DNA from: [Bacillus] selenitireducens MLS10
GTDB taxonomy: Bacteria > Bacillota > Bacilli > Bacillales > Salisediminibacteriaceae
DNA: 64,000 bases
Reading direction: 5' to 3'
Assembly (NCBI RefSeq): GCF_000093085.1
Contig: NC_014219.1
Location: 248,001 to 312,000 of the forward strand
Shown: piece by piece, positions 33,006 to 42,081 of the stretch
How positions within the stretch are numbered: position 1 is the first letter of the stretch
Layout: each line of letters starts with the position of its first letter
Notes under the pieces: model-generated
What the model saw: only the letters and a program-made list of their open reading frames with translations
What the model was told of the DNA's origin: nothing
The model's database searches: none
Made by a program: the position numbers and the translations under genes

Positions 33006-33686
33006 GTGACGACGATCATGATTGTTGAGGATGAATGGGCGATTGCGAGGGTATTGGACGCATACTGCAAAAAACGCGGCTGGCATACGGTGATGGTCGA
33101 AGATGGTCATCAGGTGATGGCGGTCTTTTTGGACGCTTCACCGGATCTCGTCCTGCTCGATGTGATGCTCCCTGGACGTGACGGCTGGTCCATTCTGAGT
33201 GAGATCCGTGAACGGAGTGATTGCCCGGTCGTGATGCTGACGGCCCTTGACGAACTGGATGACCGGCTGAAGGGCTTTGATGGAGGGGCCGATGATTACA
33301 TAGCCAAGCCCTTTCACGGGGAAGAGGTAGTGGCAAGGATTGCCGCCGTATTAAAGCGGCAGCCTTCTGAAGAGAAGACGGATGCCATGGAATTCGGCGA
33401 CCTCGAGATCAGAGACGGAGAAAGACGCGTGTACCTGTCCGGAAAACAGGTGGAGCTCACGCCGAAGGACACGGCGCTTCTGATTCATCTGGCAAAGCAT
33501 CCGAATCGGGTCTGGTCGAGAGATGAGCTGATCGAGCACGTTTGGGGCTGGGATTACACCGGCAGCGACCGGGCAGTGGACCTGGCGGTGAAACGGATCC
33601 GTCAGGCACTTCGAAAGTGGGATGATGAACATGGCGGGATCCGGACGATCCGCGGGGAAGGGTACAGTTTTCATGCCTATACATAA
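33006..33686 (+). CDS. OmpR/PhoB-family response regulator
   Basis: A 226-residue regulator. The receiver domain has acidic residues E8/D9, phospho-acceptor D52 (LVLLDVMLPG), T/A switch (LTA) and K near 101 (KPF); the winged-helix C-terminus (about 130-225) shows the usual SRDELIEHVWGWDY and RVDxxVKRIRxxL-like pattern (RAVDLAVKRIRQAL). GTG 33006 follows GAGGGGGAAG. It overlaps the kinase gene by 14 bp, so both are co-translated. Confidence 0.9.
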   Translation: MTTIMIVEDEWAIARVLDAYCKKRGWHTVMVEDGHQVMAVFLDASPDLVLLDVMLPGRDGWSILSEIRERSDCPVVMLTALDELDDRLKGFDGGADDYIAKPFHGEEVVARIAAVLKRQPSEEKTDAMEFGDLEIRDGERRVYLSGKQVELTPKDTALLIHLAKHPNRVWSRDELIEHVWGWDYTGSDRAVDLAVKRIRQALRKWDDEHGGIRTIRGEGYSFHAYT

Positions 33687-35115
33687 AAAAGGGGTCTCAC
33701 TCAGTCGGTACTGGACCGTTCGCTATGCAGTCACGATCGTGATCGGGGTCGTGATTCTGTCTCTCTTGGCGATGTACGTGATTCGGCAGGACGCGCTGAA
33801 CACGAGACTCGACACGATGACGTTTCTGGCGGAGGATCTGGCCGTCGGTCTCGATGAAGAAGACCTGCAGGCCTTTGCAGACAGTCGCCAACGGGGCCGT
33901 TTCCGTGCAGGAAACAGGCAGCTGATGAATCTCGAGGCGGATGTGACCGTCGTGATAACAGATGAGGAAGGGCGTATTCTCTTCAGAAATGATACGGGCA
34001 TGGGGCGCCAGGAAGGCGTGTTGGAAGAAGCGATCCTGAACAGCCTCGCGACGCCCGTGCGCCTGGGTGATGAAGGTTCAGCCTCTTACTATGCGGTGTC
34101 GCATCCGGTACGGGATGAAACTGGCGGGACTGCAGGGTTTGTCGTGATGAAAGAAAAAGAAGCGGTCCTCACAGAGGCGAATGAGCAGTATACGTTACTT
34201 GCAATCGTTGCGGGTGCGGTGATTCTGTTTGGCGTTCTCGTGACGGCGGTGATGGCGAGGCGGCTGTCGATGCCGATACAGGAAGCGGCGAATGCTGCAC
34301 AGCGGGTCCGCGGAGGGGATTACGAGACCACAGTCCCTGCATCCACGGGAATTGAGGAAGTGGATGAGCTGAACCGGTCGTTTTCGGAGATGACGCGTCA
34401 GCTCAGTGATGCGGAACAGCTTCGTAAAGAACTCCTTGCAGGCGTCACGCATGAGCTGAAGACACCGATCACCGCCATTACCGGCCTGCTTGAGGCGGTT
34501 CAGGAAGGGGTCGTTGAGGGAGAGGAAGCGGAGGAATTTCTCGCCATGTCCCTGACGGAAACCGCTCAGCTGAAGCGAATGATTACGGATTTACTGACAT
34601 TTAACCAATTTTCCTCGGGGCATGTTCCGATCCGGCAAGAAGCGGTTGAGCTGAAGCGATTCCTCGAGGGCATTATCCGTGTTGGTCAGGCGGACGGTGC
34701 CTATGGCCGGACAGAGATTGATCTGATCTGTGAAGAGGCAGGCGGAAGCTGCGTGGCACAAGCGGATCCGATGCGCCTTGAACAGGTGCTGCATAATCTC
34801 ATCCGAAACGCATCGGAAGCGATGGACGGAGAAGGCGCCATGACGCTCCGGTGTTACAGTGACAGCTCGTCTTGCGTGATTGAGGTGCGTGATGATGGGC
34901 CGGGGATGCCGATTGACGACCAGCTGCATATGTTCGAACGGTTTTATCGCGGAACGAGGACCTCAGGGACGAAGACGGGTCTTGGACTCGGACTCCCGCT
35001 CAGCTGCATGATGATGGAAGCGATGGACGGGCGGCTTGCATTTATCGAATCAGGGGAACAAGGGACGGTTTTTCGTCTGTTTCTCTGCGCAGTGAATGAG
35101 GAGGGATCATCATGA
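33673..35115 (+). CDS. Membrane sensor histidine kinase
   Basis: A 480-residue kinase. TM1 at about residues 14-34, an extracytoplasmic sensor region of about 125 residues with acidic patches, TM2 at about 174-196, then HAMP (about 196-248), HisKA with phospho-acceptor His in GVTHELKTPITAI (near 263), and HATPase_c with N (NLIRNASEA), G1 (DDGPGMP) and G2 (GLGLGLPLS) boxes. It partners the response regulator it overlaps. The signal is unknown; the secreted protein encoded just upstream is a candidate interactor. It overlaps the next, kinase-fusion gene. Confidence 0.9.
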   Translation: MPIHKKGVSLSRYWTVRYAVTIVIGVVILSLLAMYVIRQDALNTRLDTMTFLAEDLAVGLDEEDLQAFADSRQRGRFRAGNRQLMNLEADVTVVITDEEGRILFRNDTGMGRQEGVLEEAILNSLATPVRLGDEGSASYYAVSHPVRDETGGTAGFVVMKEKEAVLTEANEQYTLLAIVAGAVILFGVLVTAVMARRLSMPIQEAANAAQRVRGGDYETTVPASTGIEEVDELNRSFSEMTRQLSDAEQLRKELLAGVTHELKTPITAITGLLEAVQEGVVEGEEAEEFLAMSLTETAQLKRMITDLLTFNQFSSGHVPIRQEAVELKRFLEGIIRVGQADGAYGRTEIDLICEEAGGSCVAQADPMRLEQVLHNLIRNASEAMDGEGAMTLRCYSDSSSCVIEVRDDGPGMPIDDQLHMFERFYRGTRTSGTKTGLGLGLPLSCMMMEAMDGRLAFIESGEQGTVFRLFLCAVNEEGSS

Positions 35116-36982
35116 AATCGTGATCACAGGGATCGCCTGTGTCGGAAAGTCAACGGTGGGGCAGTTGCTCGCAGAGAGAATGGGACACGTGTTTTACGAT
35201 CTCGATCTGGAAATTGAACAGGCTTTCGGCATGCCGATCAGCCGTATCAAAGAGCAGATAACGACCGAGCGGGAGTACCGCAAGAAGACGGCGCCTGTTC
35301 TGGAGAAACTGATGCAGGGCCGGGACTGGGTCATTGCTTCCACACCGAGCGGACTGAAGGATCATTATTGGAAGCTGATTGAGAAGGACCCGGAGATCGT
35401 AACGGTTGTCCTTCGCGATCGGGCAGCCCGTATCGTGGAGCGTCTGACATTTTACGATGACGATTCCCGCCTCATTCCCTCTCCGGTTACGGCAGCCAAC
35501 CGGCATCTGTATGAGCGCGACATTCAGCAGGACATGACGTATTACGGAACGAGCCATCGAAAAGCGGATGTGAAGTTTCAAATAAAAGGCCGTCCTGCCA
35601 ATCAGGCGGCCGAAGCGCTCTACGAGGAAATCATGGCGTTCACACCCAAAGACAAGGAGAAAGAGAAAGTCGCTGAAACATTGGTTGAATACGATGACAG
35701 GGAGCCGGTTGTTTGCGACGTGCCCCATCCGCTCGTTCAGGATTATGACCGTCTTCTTCGATTTATGATGGAAAAGGATGTTTATGTAACGAAGAAGAAA
35801 CGTGAAATCAGTTCAGTTTTCTTGCCGGAGCTGAATGGCCTTCTGGCTCTTAAGCGGCCTGCATCCGTCAAGGGAAAAGCCCAGGCGGCCTATCCTGTGA
35901 TTCATCTCTTCTTCACGCTCGCCATCAACAGCGGCCTTCTCGCTATTCAAGAGGGACCGCGGGGGCGGATGTATGTGAAAGCTGATGAAGAACGGTTACG
36001 GGCATACCGTCAGCTGTCGGATCTGGAGATTTATTATCTGCTTTTGGAGACGCTGTGGACGGACACGGACTGGGCGAATGTGACGGATCGCGGGAAAACG
36101 GAACACGTGTATCTGTTTCAGAAAGTACTCATCCAGATTGTCAGACATGCACGACCGGGAGAACCCTTCCCTGTCAGAAGGGACTGGGTGGATCGTTTTG
36201 CCGACTATTTCTCATGGTTTGCGTTCTGGACAGAAGCGGAGGATGAGGAGTATCGCACGTTTGAACAACAGGAGCCCGGGTTCCGGAATGTCTTTGTCTT
36301 AGTCCATGTGCACAGGGACGCCAAGGAGCGGATTCAGACACTTCTGTTTGATCGGAACCTTGAACAGTGGAATCTCCCGTTCCGGAAAGTGACAGGTGAG
36401 CTGAATCCTCAGCCGGGTGATGCCGCAAAGGAATGGTTCGGATTGGATGAAGAGGACGAATTTGAGAGGCAATTGCAAGAGGCGATTGGCATTGACAGGC
36501 GCCATGAAGCGTTTTTTGAAGCGTTTGTTTCCCTCCATTCCGAGGAAGTGATCGAACGGACCCTGCCAAGAAACGTCGTAAGCTTTGAGCCCGGGCTGCA
36601 TATGCTTCGTATCACGTATCTGTCTGTATCAAGAGAGATGATTGTGTCCCAAGAGACGACCTTGGCTGAACTCCATGGGATGATTTTAGAGGCATTTGAT
36701 CTCACTGATGATCATCTGTACGCCTTTTTTCTGGATGGCATCTTGTATTCAGAGCCGGCGGTGTATGCGCCTCAGGCAGATGAAGAACACCGTGCGGATG
36801 AGGTGACCATCGGTTCACTCGGCCTGCGAAAGGGACAGTCGTTTGTGTATGTGTATAACTTTGTGCATGAAATCATCCTCGATATTGACGTATGCTTTGT
36901 TGATGATCGGGCTGAAGTGACAGACGTCCGTTCCTTTGGCGATGCGATCGGTCATCCGCCCTGGTCGGACGAGGGTGTGTAA
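35096..36982 (+). CDS. Fusion: shikimate-kinase-like P-loop domain with pRiA4b ORF-3-like domain
   Basis: A 628-residue protein. Residues 8-190 form a shikimate-kinase-like fold: P-loop GIACVGKST, YDLDLEIEQAFGMPISRIKE (the Asp pair/helix of AroK), and an Arg-containing lid region. A middle region of about 270 residues (200-480) has no recognised domain. Residues about 495-615 resemble the IS1096 TnpR/plasmid pRiA4b ORF-3-like domain (ITYLSVSREMIV...LAELHGMILEAFDLTDDHLYAFF, then YVYNFVHEIILDIDV). It overlaps the histidine kinase gene, so it belongs to that operon. The start is uncertain: ATG 35096 is in frame but has no ribosome binding site, while the well-placed ATG at 35112 is out of frame by one base. 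Confidence 0.6.
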   Translation: MRRDHHEIVITGIACVGKSTVGQLLAERMGHVFYDLDLEIEQAFGMPISRIKEQITTEREYRKKTAPVLEKLMQGRDWVIASTPSGLKDHYWKLIEKDPEIVTVVLRDRAARIVERLTFYDDDSRLIPSPVTAANRHLYERDIQQDMTYYGTSHRKADVKFQIKGRPANQAAEALYEEIMAFTPKDKEKEKVAETLVEYDDREPVVCDVPHPLVQDYDRLLRFMMEKDVYVTKKKREISSVFLPELNGLLALKRPASVKGKAQAAYPVIHLFFTLAINSGLLAIQEGPRGRMYVKADEERLRAYRQLSDLEIYYLLLETLWTDTDWANVTDRGKTEHVYLFQKVLIQIVRHARPGEPFPVRRDWVDRFADYFSWFAFWTEAEDEEYRTFEQQEPGFRNVFVLVHVHRDAKERIQTLLFDRNLEQWNLPFRKVTGELNPQPGDAAKEWFGLDEEDEFERQLQEAIGIDRRHEAFFEAFVSLHSEEVIERTLPRNVVSFEPGLHMLRITYLSVSREMIVSQETTLAELHGMILEAFDLTDDHLYAFFLDGILYSEPAVYAPQADEEHRADEVTIGSLGLRKGQSFVYVYNFVHEIILDIDVCFVDDRAEVTDVRSFGDAIGHPPWSDEGV

Positions 36983-36993
36983 CGGATACTGGC

Positions 36994-37038
36994 AAAAACA
37001 CCGGATCAGCTGCCTCAGCGGCACAGTCCGGTGTTTTT
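36994..37038 (+). terminator. Terminator of the secreted protein-two-component-fusion operon
   Basis: AAAAACACCGGA / TCCGGTGTTTTT, a perfect 12-bp stem; the T tract lies within the descending arm. Confidence 0.85.
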
Positions 37039-37051
37039 GGTGTACGCGTAT

Positions 37052-38134
37052 TCAGTCCGTGACAGCATCCGCTGCCCGTTTCCCTGCCTGCAGCGCTCCT
37101 TCGAGATGGCCGCCGGATGACGGATCGGTTTCAGTCCCTGCAAAAAGAAGACGCCCGTCCCACAACGACACCGGACCAGGAAAAGAGGCAGGCTCTGCAA
37201 GGCGCTCATCCAAAGAAGTGGCAGTAAACGAGTCCCTGGCCCAGTCATAAATCAGCACCTCGATCGGTTTACCGGCGCTCTTGCCAAACAGGCGCATCAG
37301 TTGATCCGTGACGGCTTCCTTAAGCCCGGGTTCACCGGGTGACTGGCGCGCTTTGGCGTCGATGCCGAAGAAGCCGAAGAGGGCTCCGGATCCATTGTTT
37401 GGGGACGCATCGTGGATTTCCTGAAGGGGCCCTGCCCAGCTCATCGCCTGACCGGAGAGCCCGTCTTCGCGCCAAAAGGGTGTGTCATAAACGGCAACGG
37501 CTTTTGCGTGGCCGGCCATCCAGGTGGGTGTTGACCGGAGTGCCGCATGCAGCCCGTTCGGCAGCGCCGGATCAAAGGTGATCCGCTCTGCCAAGAGCCG
37601 CGGAGGCAGCGCGGTGATGACCCGGGTTCCGTCGAGATAGAAGGGACGGTTGTCCCTTCCGGTTCCCCCTACCCGGATCGAGCCGTCTACGTTCAATGTG
37701 AGGTCCGTCACCGCCGTTTCGAGCGCGACCGTGCCATCTGGCAGACTGTCGTACAGGGCGTCAGTGAGGCGCCCGATGCCGCCTGCGAGGCGCATGGCTC
37801 TCGGCTGCGCCCCTGGAGGGAGCGTGTGCCGTTCCAAAGGCGCGTTTTCTGATCGCTCGAGGAGGATGTCGCCGGCTGTATATTGCTCGAAGGCTTCAAG
37901 GCCGAGGGTGTCGATGACGTCGGTGATGAGCGGTTCGTGTTCGGGCCAGTACCAGGTCGGACCGAGGTCAAAGCGGCCCAGTTCAGGCCGATCCGGTACG
38001 GTTTTACTCAGGATGCGTCCGCCGGTACGCGGCCTTGTTTCCAATACACATACAGGCAGGCCTCTTTTGTGTAGAAGTGATGCGGCATAAAGCCCGCTCA
38101 GGCCTGCACCGATAATGATGGTCGTCTCTGGCAT
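37052..38134 (-). CDS. FAD-dependent amine oxidase-type oxidoreductase
   Basis: A 360-residue flavoenzyme. The N-terminal dinucleotide fold has IIIGAGLSGLYAASLL, followed by the ETRPRTGGRI glutamate/arginine motif of the monoamine oxidase group, an internal substrate domain, and a C-terminal FAD contact GTETDPSSGGHLEGALQAGKRAA. It is short for an amine oxidase (usually 430-500), like small soluble bacterial members. The oxidised substrate is unknown. It is the last gene of a minus-strand operon after a methyltransferase and a VOC protein, with only 20 bp to the VOC gene. Confidence 0.85.
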   Translation of the reverse strand: MPETTIIIGAGLSGLYAASLLHKRGLPVCVLETRPRTGGRILSKTVPDRPELGRFDLGPTWYWPEHEPLITDVIDTLGLEAFEQYTAGDILLERSENAPLERHTLPPGAQPRAMRLAGGIGRLTDALYDSLPDGTVALETAVTDLTLNVDGSIRVGGTGRDNRPFYLDGTRVITALPPRLLAERITFDPALPNGLHAALRSTPTWMAGHAKAVAVYDTPFWREDGLSGQAMSWAGPLQEIHDASPNNGSGALFGFFGIDAKARQSPGEPGLKEAVTDQLMRLFGKSAGKPIEVLIYDWARDSFTATSLDERLAEPASFPGPVSLWDGRLLFAGTETDPSSGGHLEGALQAGKRAADAVTD

Positions 38135-38154
38135 GTCGGATGGTCCTTTCTGTG

Positions 38155-38562
38155 TCAGCTCTTGACGTGCGGGGAGCGGGGGTCGATGGCCATAAATTCA
38201 ATCGGGTTGCCGTCAGGATCCGTTACCCAGCACTGTTCGTTGAAATCCTTGCCCCGCAAAGGCCCCACGTCGATGGGGACCCCCTGTTCATTCAGGTGAC
38301 GGACGAGCGCCGCCATGTCCGTGACCTCGACGCAGAGGTGATTGAACCCGATTGTACCGGGGGCGGTTTCTACGTGCACACGGCCTCCGTGAAAGAGTTC
38401 AATAAATTGCCCCGGTGCGATTTTGATGTACTCAATCCACGGGTTTCCCTCGTCATCATGAATGGCGAACGCTTCTTCAAAGCCGAGTTGACGGCAGTAA
38501 AACGAAATGGAAGCGTCCATATCTGCCACGGTGAGGGCGATGTGGCCAAGTCCTTTATACAT
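38155..38562 (-). CDS. VOC-superfamily (glyoxalase/dioxygenase-like) protein
   Basis: A 135-residue protein with two beta-alpha-beta-beta-beta modules: GHIALTVADMDASISFY at residue 5 and FNHLCVEVTDMAALVRHL near 75. The metal-ligand pattern H7, E54 (FIELF), H76 and E123 (PIEFM) matches metal-dependent glyoxalase I-like enzymes. It shares 8 bp with the end of the methyltransferase gene. It probably acts on a metabolite linked to the neighbouring enzymes, or detoxifies a 2-oxoaldehyde. Confidence 0.85.
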   Translation of the reverse strand: MYKGLGHIALTVADMDASISFYCRQLGFEEAFAIHDDEGNPWIEYIKIAPGQFIELFHGGRVHVETAPGTIGFNHLCVEVTDMAALVRHLNEQGVPIDVGPLRGKDFNEQCWVTDPDGNPIEFMAIDPRSPHVKS

Positions 38563-39619
38563 GTGCGTCTTCCTCCGTTTCTTTTCTGAAGAGATAGTGA
38601 CTCACGTGCCATTCGTTGCCGTCGTTATAGCGGAAGAGCTCTGAGCAGGCGATAAAAAAGATCCGCCAGTACACCCACCATCTGCGGGCCTCTCTCTTGC
38701 CGTAAACCTCGCGGAACAAGGGCATGATGGTGTCCTTCTGCCGGTCCATTTCCCGAAGCCAGGCCTCACAGGTCTTGTGGTAATGAAGGCCGCTTACAGC
38801 CCAGTGCTCCTCAATCGCGAGCGTGCCGGCCATGTAGAGAGGCAGGTGGTGGGACGGCATCATGCCGCCGGTGAAGAAGTATTTCGCCATCCAGTCCCCG
38901 CTGCTTTTCACCTCGAAGAGATAGGGCGTGTCTTTGTGGCTGAAAATATGGATAAACAGCTTGCCCCCAGGAACGAGGAAGCCTTTGATCTTGTTCATGA
39001 GGCGCTTCTGGTTTTGCATATGTTCGAACATCTCCACAGATACGACCCGGTCGAAGCGGTCATCCGTTGAGAAGTCATTGATGTCGGCTGTGATGACCGT
39101 CAGATTGGACAGCTTCTCTTTGGCGATTTGATGATCGATATAGGCCTTTTGTGAGGCGGAATTCGACAGGACGGTGATGATGCTGCCGGGATAGCGCCTC
39201 GCCATAAACAGGGACAAAGAGCCCCAGCCGCAGCCGAGCTCGAGAATGGCCTGGCCGTTTCGCAGATCGGCGCGTTCGCACGTGAGTGCAAGCATCGCTT
39301 CTTCAGAGGCGGTGAGGGCGTCACGGTCGTCAAGGGACAGCCCTTCAGGCCAATAGCCTGAACTGTACTTCAGGTGGTCGCCGAGAACGCGGCTGAAGAA
39401 AGCGGCGGGGAGCTCATAATGTTGCTCATTGGCGTCGTCGGTGTGAACGGCAATGGGTTTGTCTTCTAACGCATCGATAAAACGGGTGACATACGCCTGC
39501 CGCTCACTGACAGACGGGAACTGCAGGTCTTCAAGGCGATTCTTCAAGAGACGCCTGACGGCGATTCGGAGCGTACGGTCAGGGACAAGGTTACGGGAGA
39601 GAACGGGTTCGTACCACAT
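38555..39619 (-). CDS. SAM-dependent methyltransferase, cyclopropane-fatty-acid-synthase-like
   Basis: A 354-residue class I methyltransferase of the CFA-synthase/coclaurine-type family. HYELPAAFFSRVLGDHLKYSSGYWP (residues about 67-90) is the substrate-pocket signature, and ILELGCGWGSLSLFMAR is the SAM-binding loop, followed by ISVEMFEHM-like VSVEMFEHM and a long C-terminal part with Trp-rich ARRWWVYWRIFF. It could methylate lipid double bonds or a small amine. RBS AAAGGAG precedes ATG 39619. It is the first gene of a three-gene operon with VOC and amine oxidase. Confidence 0.85.
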   Translation of the reverse strand: MWYEPVLSRNLVPDRTLRIAVRRLLKNRLEDLQFPSVSERQAYVTRFIDALEDKPIAVHTDDANEQHYELPAAFFSRVLGDHLKYSSGYWPEGLSLDDRDALTASEEAMLALTCERADLRNGQAILELGCGWGSLSLFMARRYPGSIITVLSNSASQKAYIDHQIAKEKLSNLTVITADINDFSTDDRFDRVVSVEMFEHMQNQKRLMNKIKGFLVPGGKLFIHIFSHKDTPYLFEVKSSGDWMAKYFFTGGMMPSHHLPLYMAGTLAIEEHWAVSGLHYHKTCEAWLREMDRQKDTIMPLFREVYGKREARRWWVYWRIFFIACSELFRYNDGNEWHVSHYLFRKETEEDAHV

Positions 39620-39697
39620 GGCAAGGACTCCTTTACTTGTTTAGAATAATGTTCCATTCCCTTCCTCAGCGAAAGTAAAACAGCTTAGCCCGGTACA

Positions 39698-39736
39698 AAA
39701 AATGAAGCCTGACCCCTACATGCAGGATCAGGCTTC
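39698..39736 (-). terminator. Terminator of the hsp20 gene
   Basis: GAAGCCTGA / TCAGGCTTC stem; on the minus strand it is followed by ATTTTTTG. Confidence 0.8.
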
Positions 39737-39745
39737 GGGTTTTTC

Positions 39746-40210
39746 TCAGTCATCCAGTGAAATACGCTTCGTCGTATCCGGTGTCTCCTTGTCAGTTTTA
39801 GGCACCGTTACCGTCAAAACGCCGTTCTTGAATGAACCGTTGATGTCGTCTCCGTTGATATCCCCGACATAGAAGCTTCGGTGGAATGAGCCGGAAGAGC
39901 GCTCCTTTCTGACGAAGTTGCGTTCTTTGTCTTCGGTCTCTTCCGTCGTTTCGTGTTTGCCGTGGATCGTCAGGTATCCGTTGTCAAACTCCACGACCAC
40001 GTCGTCTTTCTGAAAACCGGGGAGATCGGCTTCGATCTTGTAATAATCGCCTTTGTCTTCAATGTCGACACGGGGAAAGCCGCTGTCGTTTAACAGATCC
40101 CCCGTGAAGAAATCACTCAATGAACCTGAATCGAAAAGCGTTGGAAACAGGCTGTTACCAGGGAAGAACGGGTTTGACGAACGGTTTCGTCTTGGAAACA
40201 GGTTAGTCAT
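39746..40210 (-). CDS. Hsp20/alpha-crystallin small heat-shock protein
   Basis: A 154-residue ATP-independent chaperone. A Phe/Ser-rich N-terminal arm is followed by the alpha-crystallin domain (about 47-135), with PRVDIEDKGDYYKIEADLPGF and the closing FKNGVLTVTVPK, and a short tail. It holds unfolded proteins during heat or salt stress. AAAGGAGGG precedes ATG 40210. No CIRCE or HrcA-type inverted repeat is visible in the short upstream region. It is monocistronic. Confidence 0.93.
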   Translation of the reverse strand: MTNLFPRRNRSSNPFFPGNSLFPTLFDSGSLSDFFTGDLLNDSGFPRVDIEDKGDYYKIEADLPGFQKDDVVVEFDNGYLTIHGKHETTEETEDKERNFVRKERSSGSFHRSFYVGDINGDDINGSFKNGVLTVTVPKTDKETPDTTKRISLDD

Positions 40211-40307
40211 ACAGAACCCTCCTTTTGATGAGTGAATATCCTTTTCAGTATGGATGTTACCACGTGCAAAAGGGCGTTAAACATCCTTTTGTACGATCAA
40301 TTTCGGC

Positions 40308-41978
40308 TTATTCGAGTCCGGATGGGAAATTCTGGAGATCGATCCCGAACGCCACCGGCAGAAGCACTGTGACAAACCCGACGATGATGATAATGGAGAT
40401 GATGTTCATCCAGACCCCGGCCTTAATCATATCCCCCATCTTCAGATAGCCGGAACCGAAGACGACGGCGTTTGGCGGCGTAGCCACCGGAAGCATAAAG
40501 GCACAGGATGCGGCGACAGCCGCCGGGACCATCATGGCAAGGGGATGAACGTCGATGGCGAGGGCGAAGCCTGCCATGACCGGCATGAGCATGGTCGCCG
40601 ATGCCGTGTTGGACGTGATCTCGGTCAGGAAGACGACCAGCGCCGTGACAGCGAGGACGATCAGGATAAAATGAACGCCGGCAAGCACCGTGAGCTGGCT
40701 GCCGATCCACACGTCGAGACCGGTGTCAGAGAAGCCTCCGGCAATGGCGAGGCCGCCCCCGAAGAGAATCAGGATACCCCACGGCACGTTCTTCGCCGTG
40801 TCCCAGTTCATCAGCTTCACGCCCTGATACTGAAAAGAAGGAATCATAAACAATACGATGGCCCCGAAGATGGCGATGAAGGCGTCATTGATATTCGGAT
40901 GCACGAATTCCTGAAGGACGAATGACCGGAGAATCCAGGCAAGGGCGGTCAGGCTGAACACGGTCAGGACCATTTTTTCATCGGCACTGATCCGGCCGAG
41001 GGCCTTCTTCTCCCCTGCAATGACCTCTTTACTGCCGGGGATTTCTTTTAGCGACATCGGAAACGCAAAGAAAACGAGATACAGCCAGGCGAGGATCAAC
41101 AGCACAATCGAAAGCGGGACCCCGAAAGCCATCCAGCCGGCAAAGGAGAGATCCACATCAAAGAGCTCACGGAGCTGTCCGGCAAGGATGGTGTTTGGCG
41201 GCGTGCCGATAATCGTGCCGAGTCCGCCGATGGAGGCGGCGTAGGCAATGGCGATCATCAGTCCCTTTGCGAAGAACTCTGCCTGTTTTTTCGCGTCCTT
41301 CACAGGGCTCTCATCAATGAGGTGAGAGAGCTGATAAATAATGGCGGTACCGATCGGGACCATCATCATGGCCGTGGCGGTGTTCGAGATCCACATCGAC
41401 AGAACGGCGGTGGCGAGCATAAACCCGAGCATGAGCCGTTTTGGGCTCGTGCCGATAAAGTCGATGATTGTGATGGCGATCCGTTTGTGGAGGTTCCACC
41501 GTTCCAGGGCGAGGGCGATGATAAACCCGCCCAGGAAGAGAAAAACGATGTCATTGCCGTAGTTCGGTGTCACATCCCCGACGGAAATGTCCGCGACGAG
41601 GGGAAAGAGTAAAACCGGCAAGAGTGACGTCACCGGAATCGGTATGGCTTCCGTAATCCACCAGGTGGCGATCCAGGCCGTCGCGGCGAGAACCCCTCTT
41701 GCGGCCGTCGGTAAATCATCCGCAGGAAAAAGAAATAAAACAGCAAAAAAGAGCAGCGGTCCCAATAAGAGTCCAATCACCTGTTTTCTTGTGAAATCCC
41801 GGCCGTCTGGGGAAGGTTGCCTGTATGTACCCGTCATTTTACCGGAGGCTTTCTCCATCCGCCCGCTGTCAGAACCCGGAGGTTCCCCGGTGCCTCTGCC
41901 ACCAATGAGGCGAAGAAGGTCTTTGATCCGGTCGTGACTCTCCCACGATTTCTGCCAGAGCTGTTTGATTACCGTCAT
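40308..41978 (-). CDS. SLC13/DASS-family sodium:dicarboxylate (anion) symporter
   Basis: A 556-residue transporter. The N-terminal about 60 residues are hydrophilic; about 11-12 TMs follow, with SNTATAMMMVP near residue 195 and SNTASATMLMP near 465, the two SNT motifs that bind Na+ and the carboxylate. GGLGTIIGTPPN is a further family signature. Di-/tricarboxylates such as succinate or malate are likely substrates. ATG 41978 is placed 8 nt after AAGGAG; GTG 41987 lies on the ribosome binding site itself. A cre-like site lies upstream, suggesting CcpA control. Confidence 0.9.
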   Translation of the reverse strand: MTVIKQLWQKSWESHDRIKDLLRLIGGRGTGEPPGSDSGRMEKASGKMTGTYRQPSPDGRDFTRKQVIGLLLGPLLFFAVLFLFPADDLPTAARGVLAATAWIATWWITEAIPIPVTSLLPVLLFPLVADISVGDVTPNYGNDIVFLFLGGFIIALALERWNLHKRIAITIIDFIGTSPKRLMLGFMLATAVLSMWISNTATAMMMVPIGTAIIYQLSHLIDESPVKDAKKQAEFFAKGLMIAIAYAASIGGLGTIIGTPPNTILAGQLRELFDVDLSFAGWMAFGVPLSIVLLILAWLYLVFFAFPMSLKEIPGSKEVIAGEKKALGRISADEKMVLTVFSLTALAWILRSFVLQEFVHPNINDAFIAIFGAIVLFMIPSFQYQGVKLMNWDTAKNVPWGILILFGGGLAIAGGFSDTGLDVWIGSQLTVLAGVHFILIVLAVTALVVFLTEITSNTASATMLMPVMAGFALAIDVHPLAMMVPAAVAASCAFMLPVATPPNAVVFGSGYLKMGDMIKAGVWMNIISIIIIVGFVTVLLPVAFGIDLQNFPSGLE

Positions 41979-42024
41979 CCGATCCACTCCTTTTCAAACT
42001 ATTCGAACAACTTTGTTCACGGTC

Positions 42025-42033
42025 AGTATAGCA
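42025..42033 (-). promoter_or_regulatory. Extended -10 promoter element of the SLC13 gene
   Basis: On the minus strand, TGCTATACT (TG-N-TATACT) lies about 47 bp upstream of the start codon. Confidence 0.45.
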
Positions 42034-42081
42034 CCGATGATCATAATTGAGAAAATCCGTATAAGCCGTTCATCTCATTCT

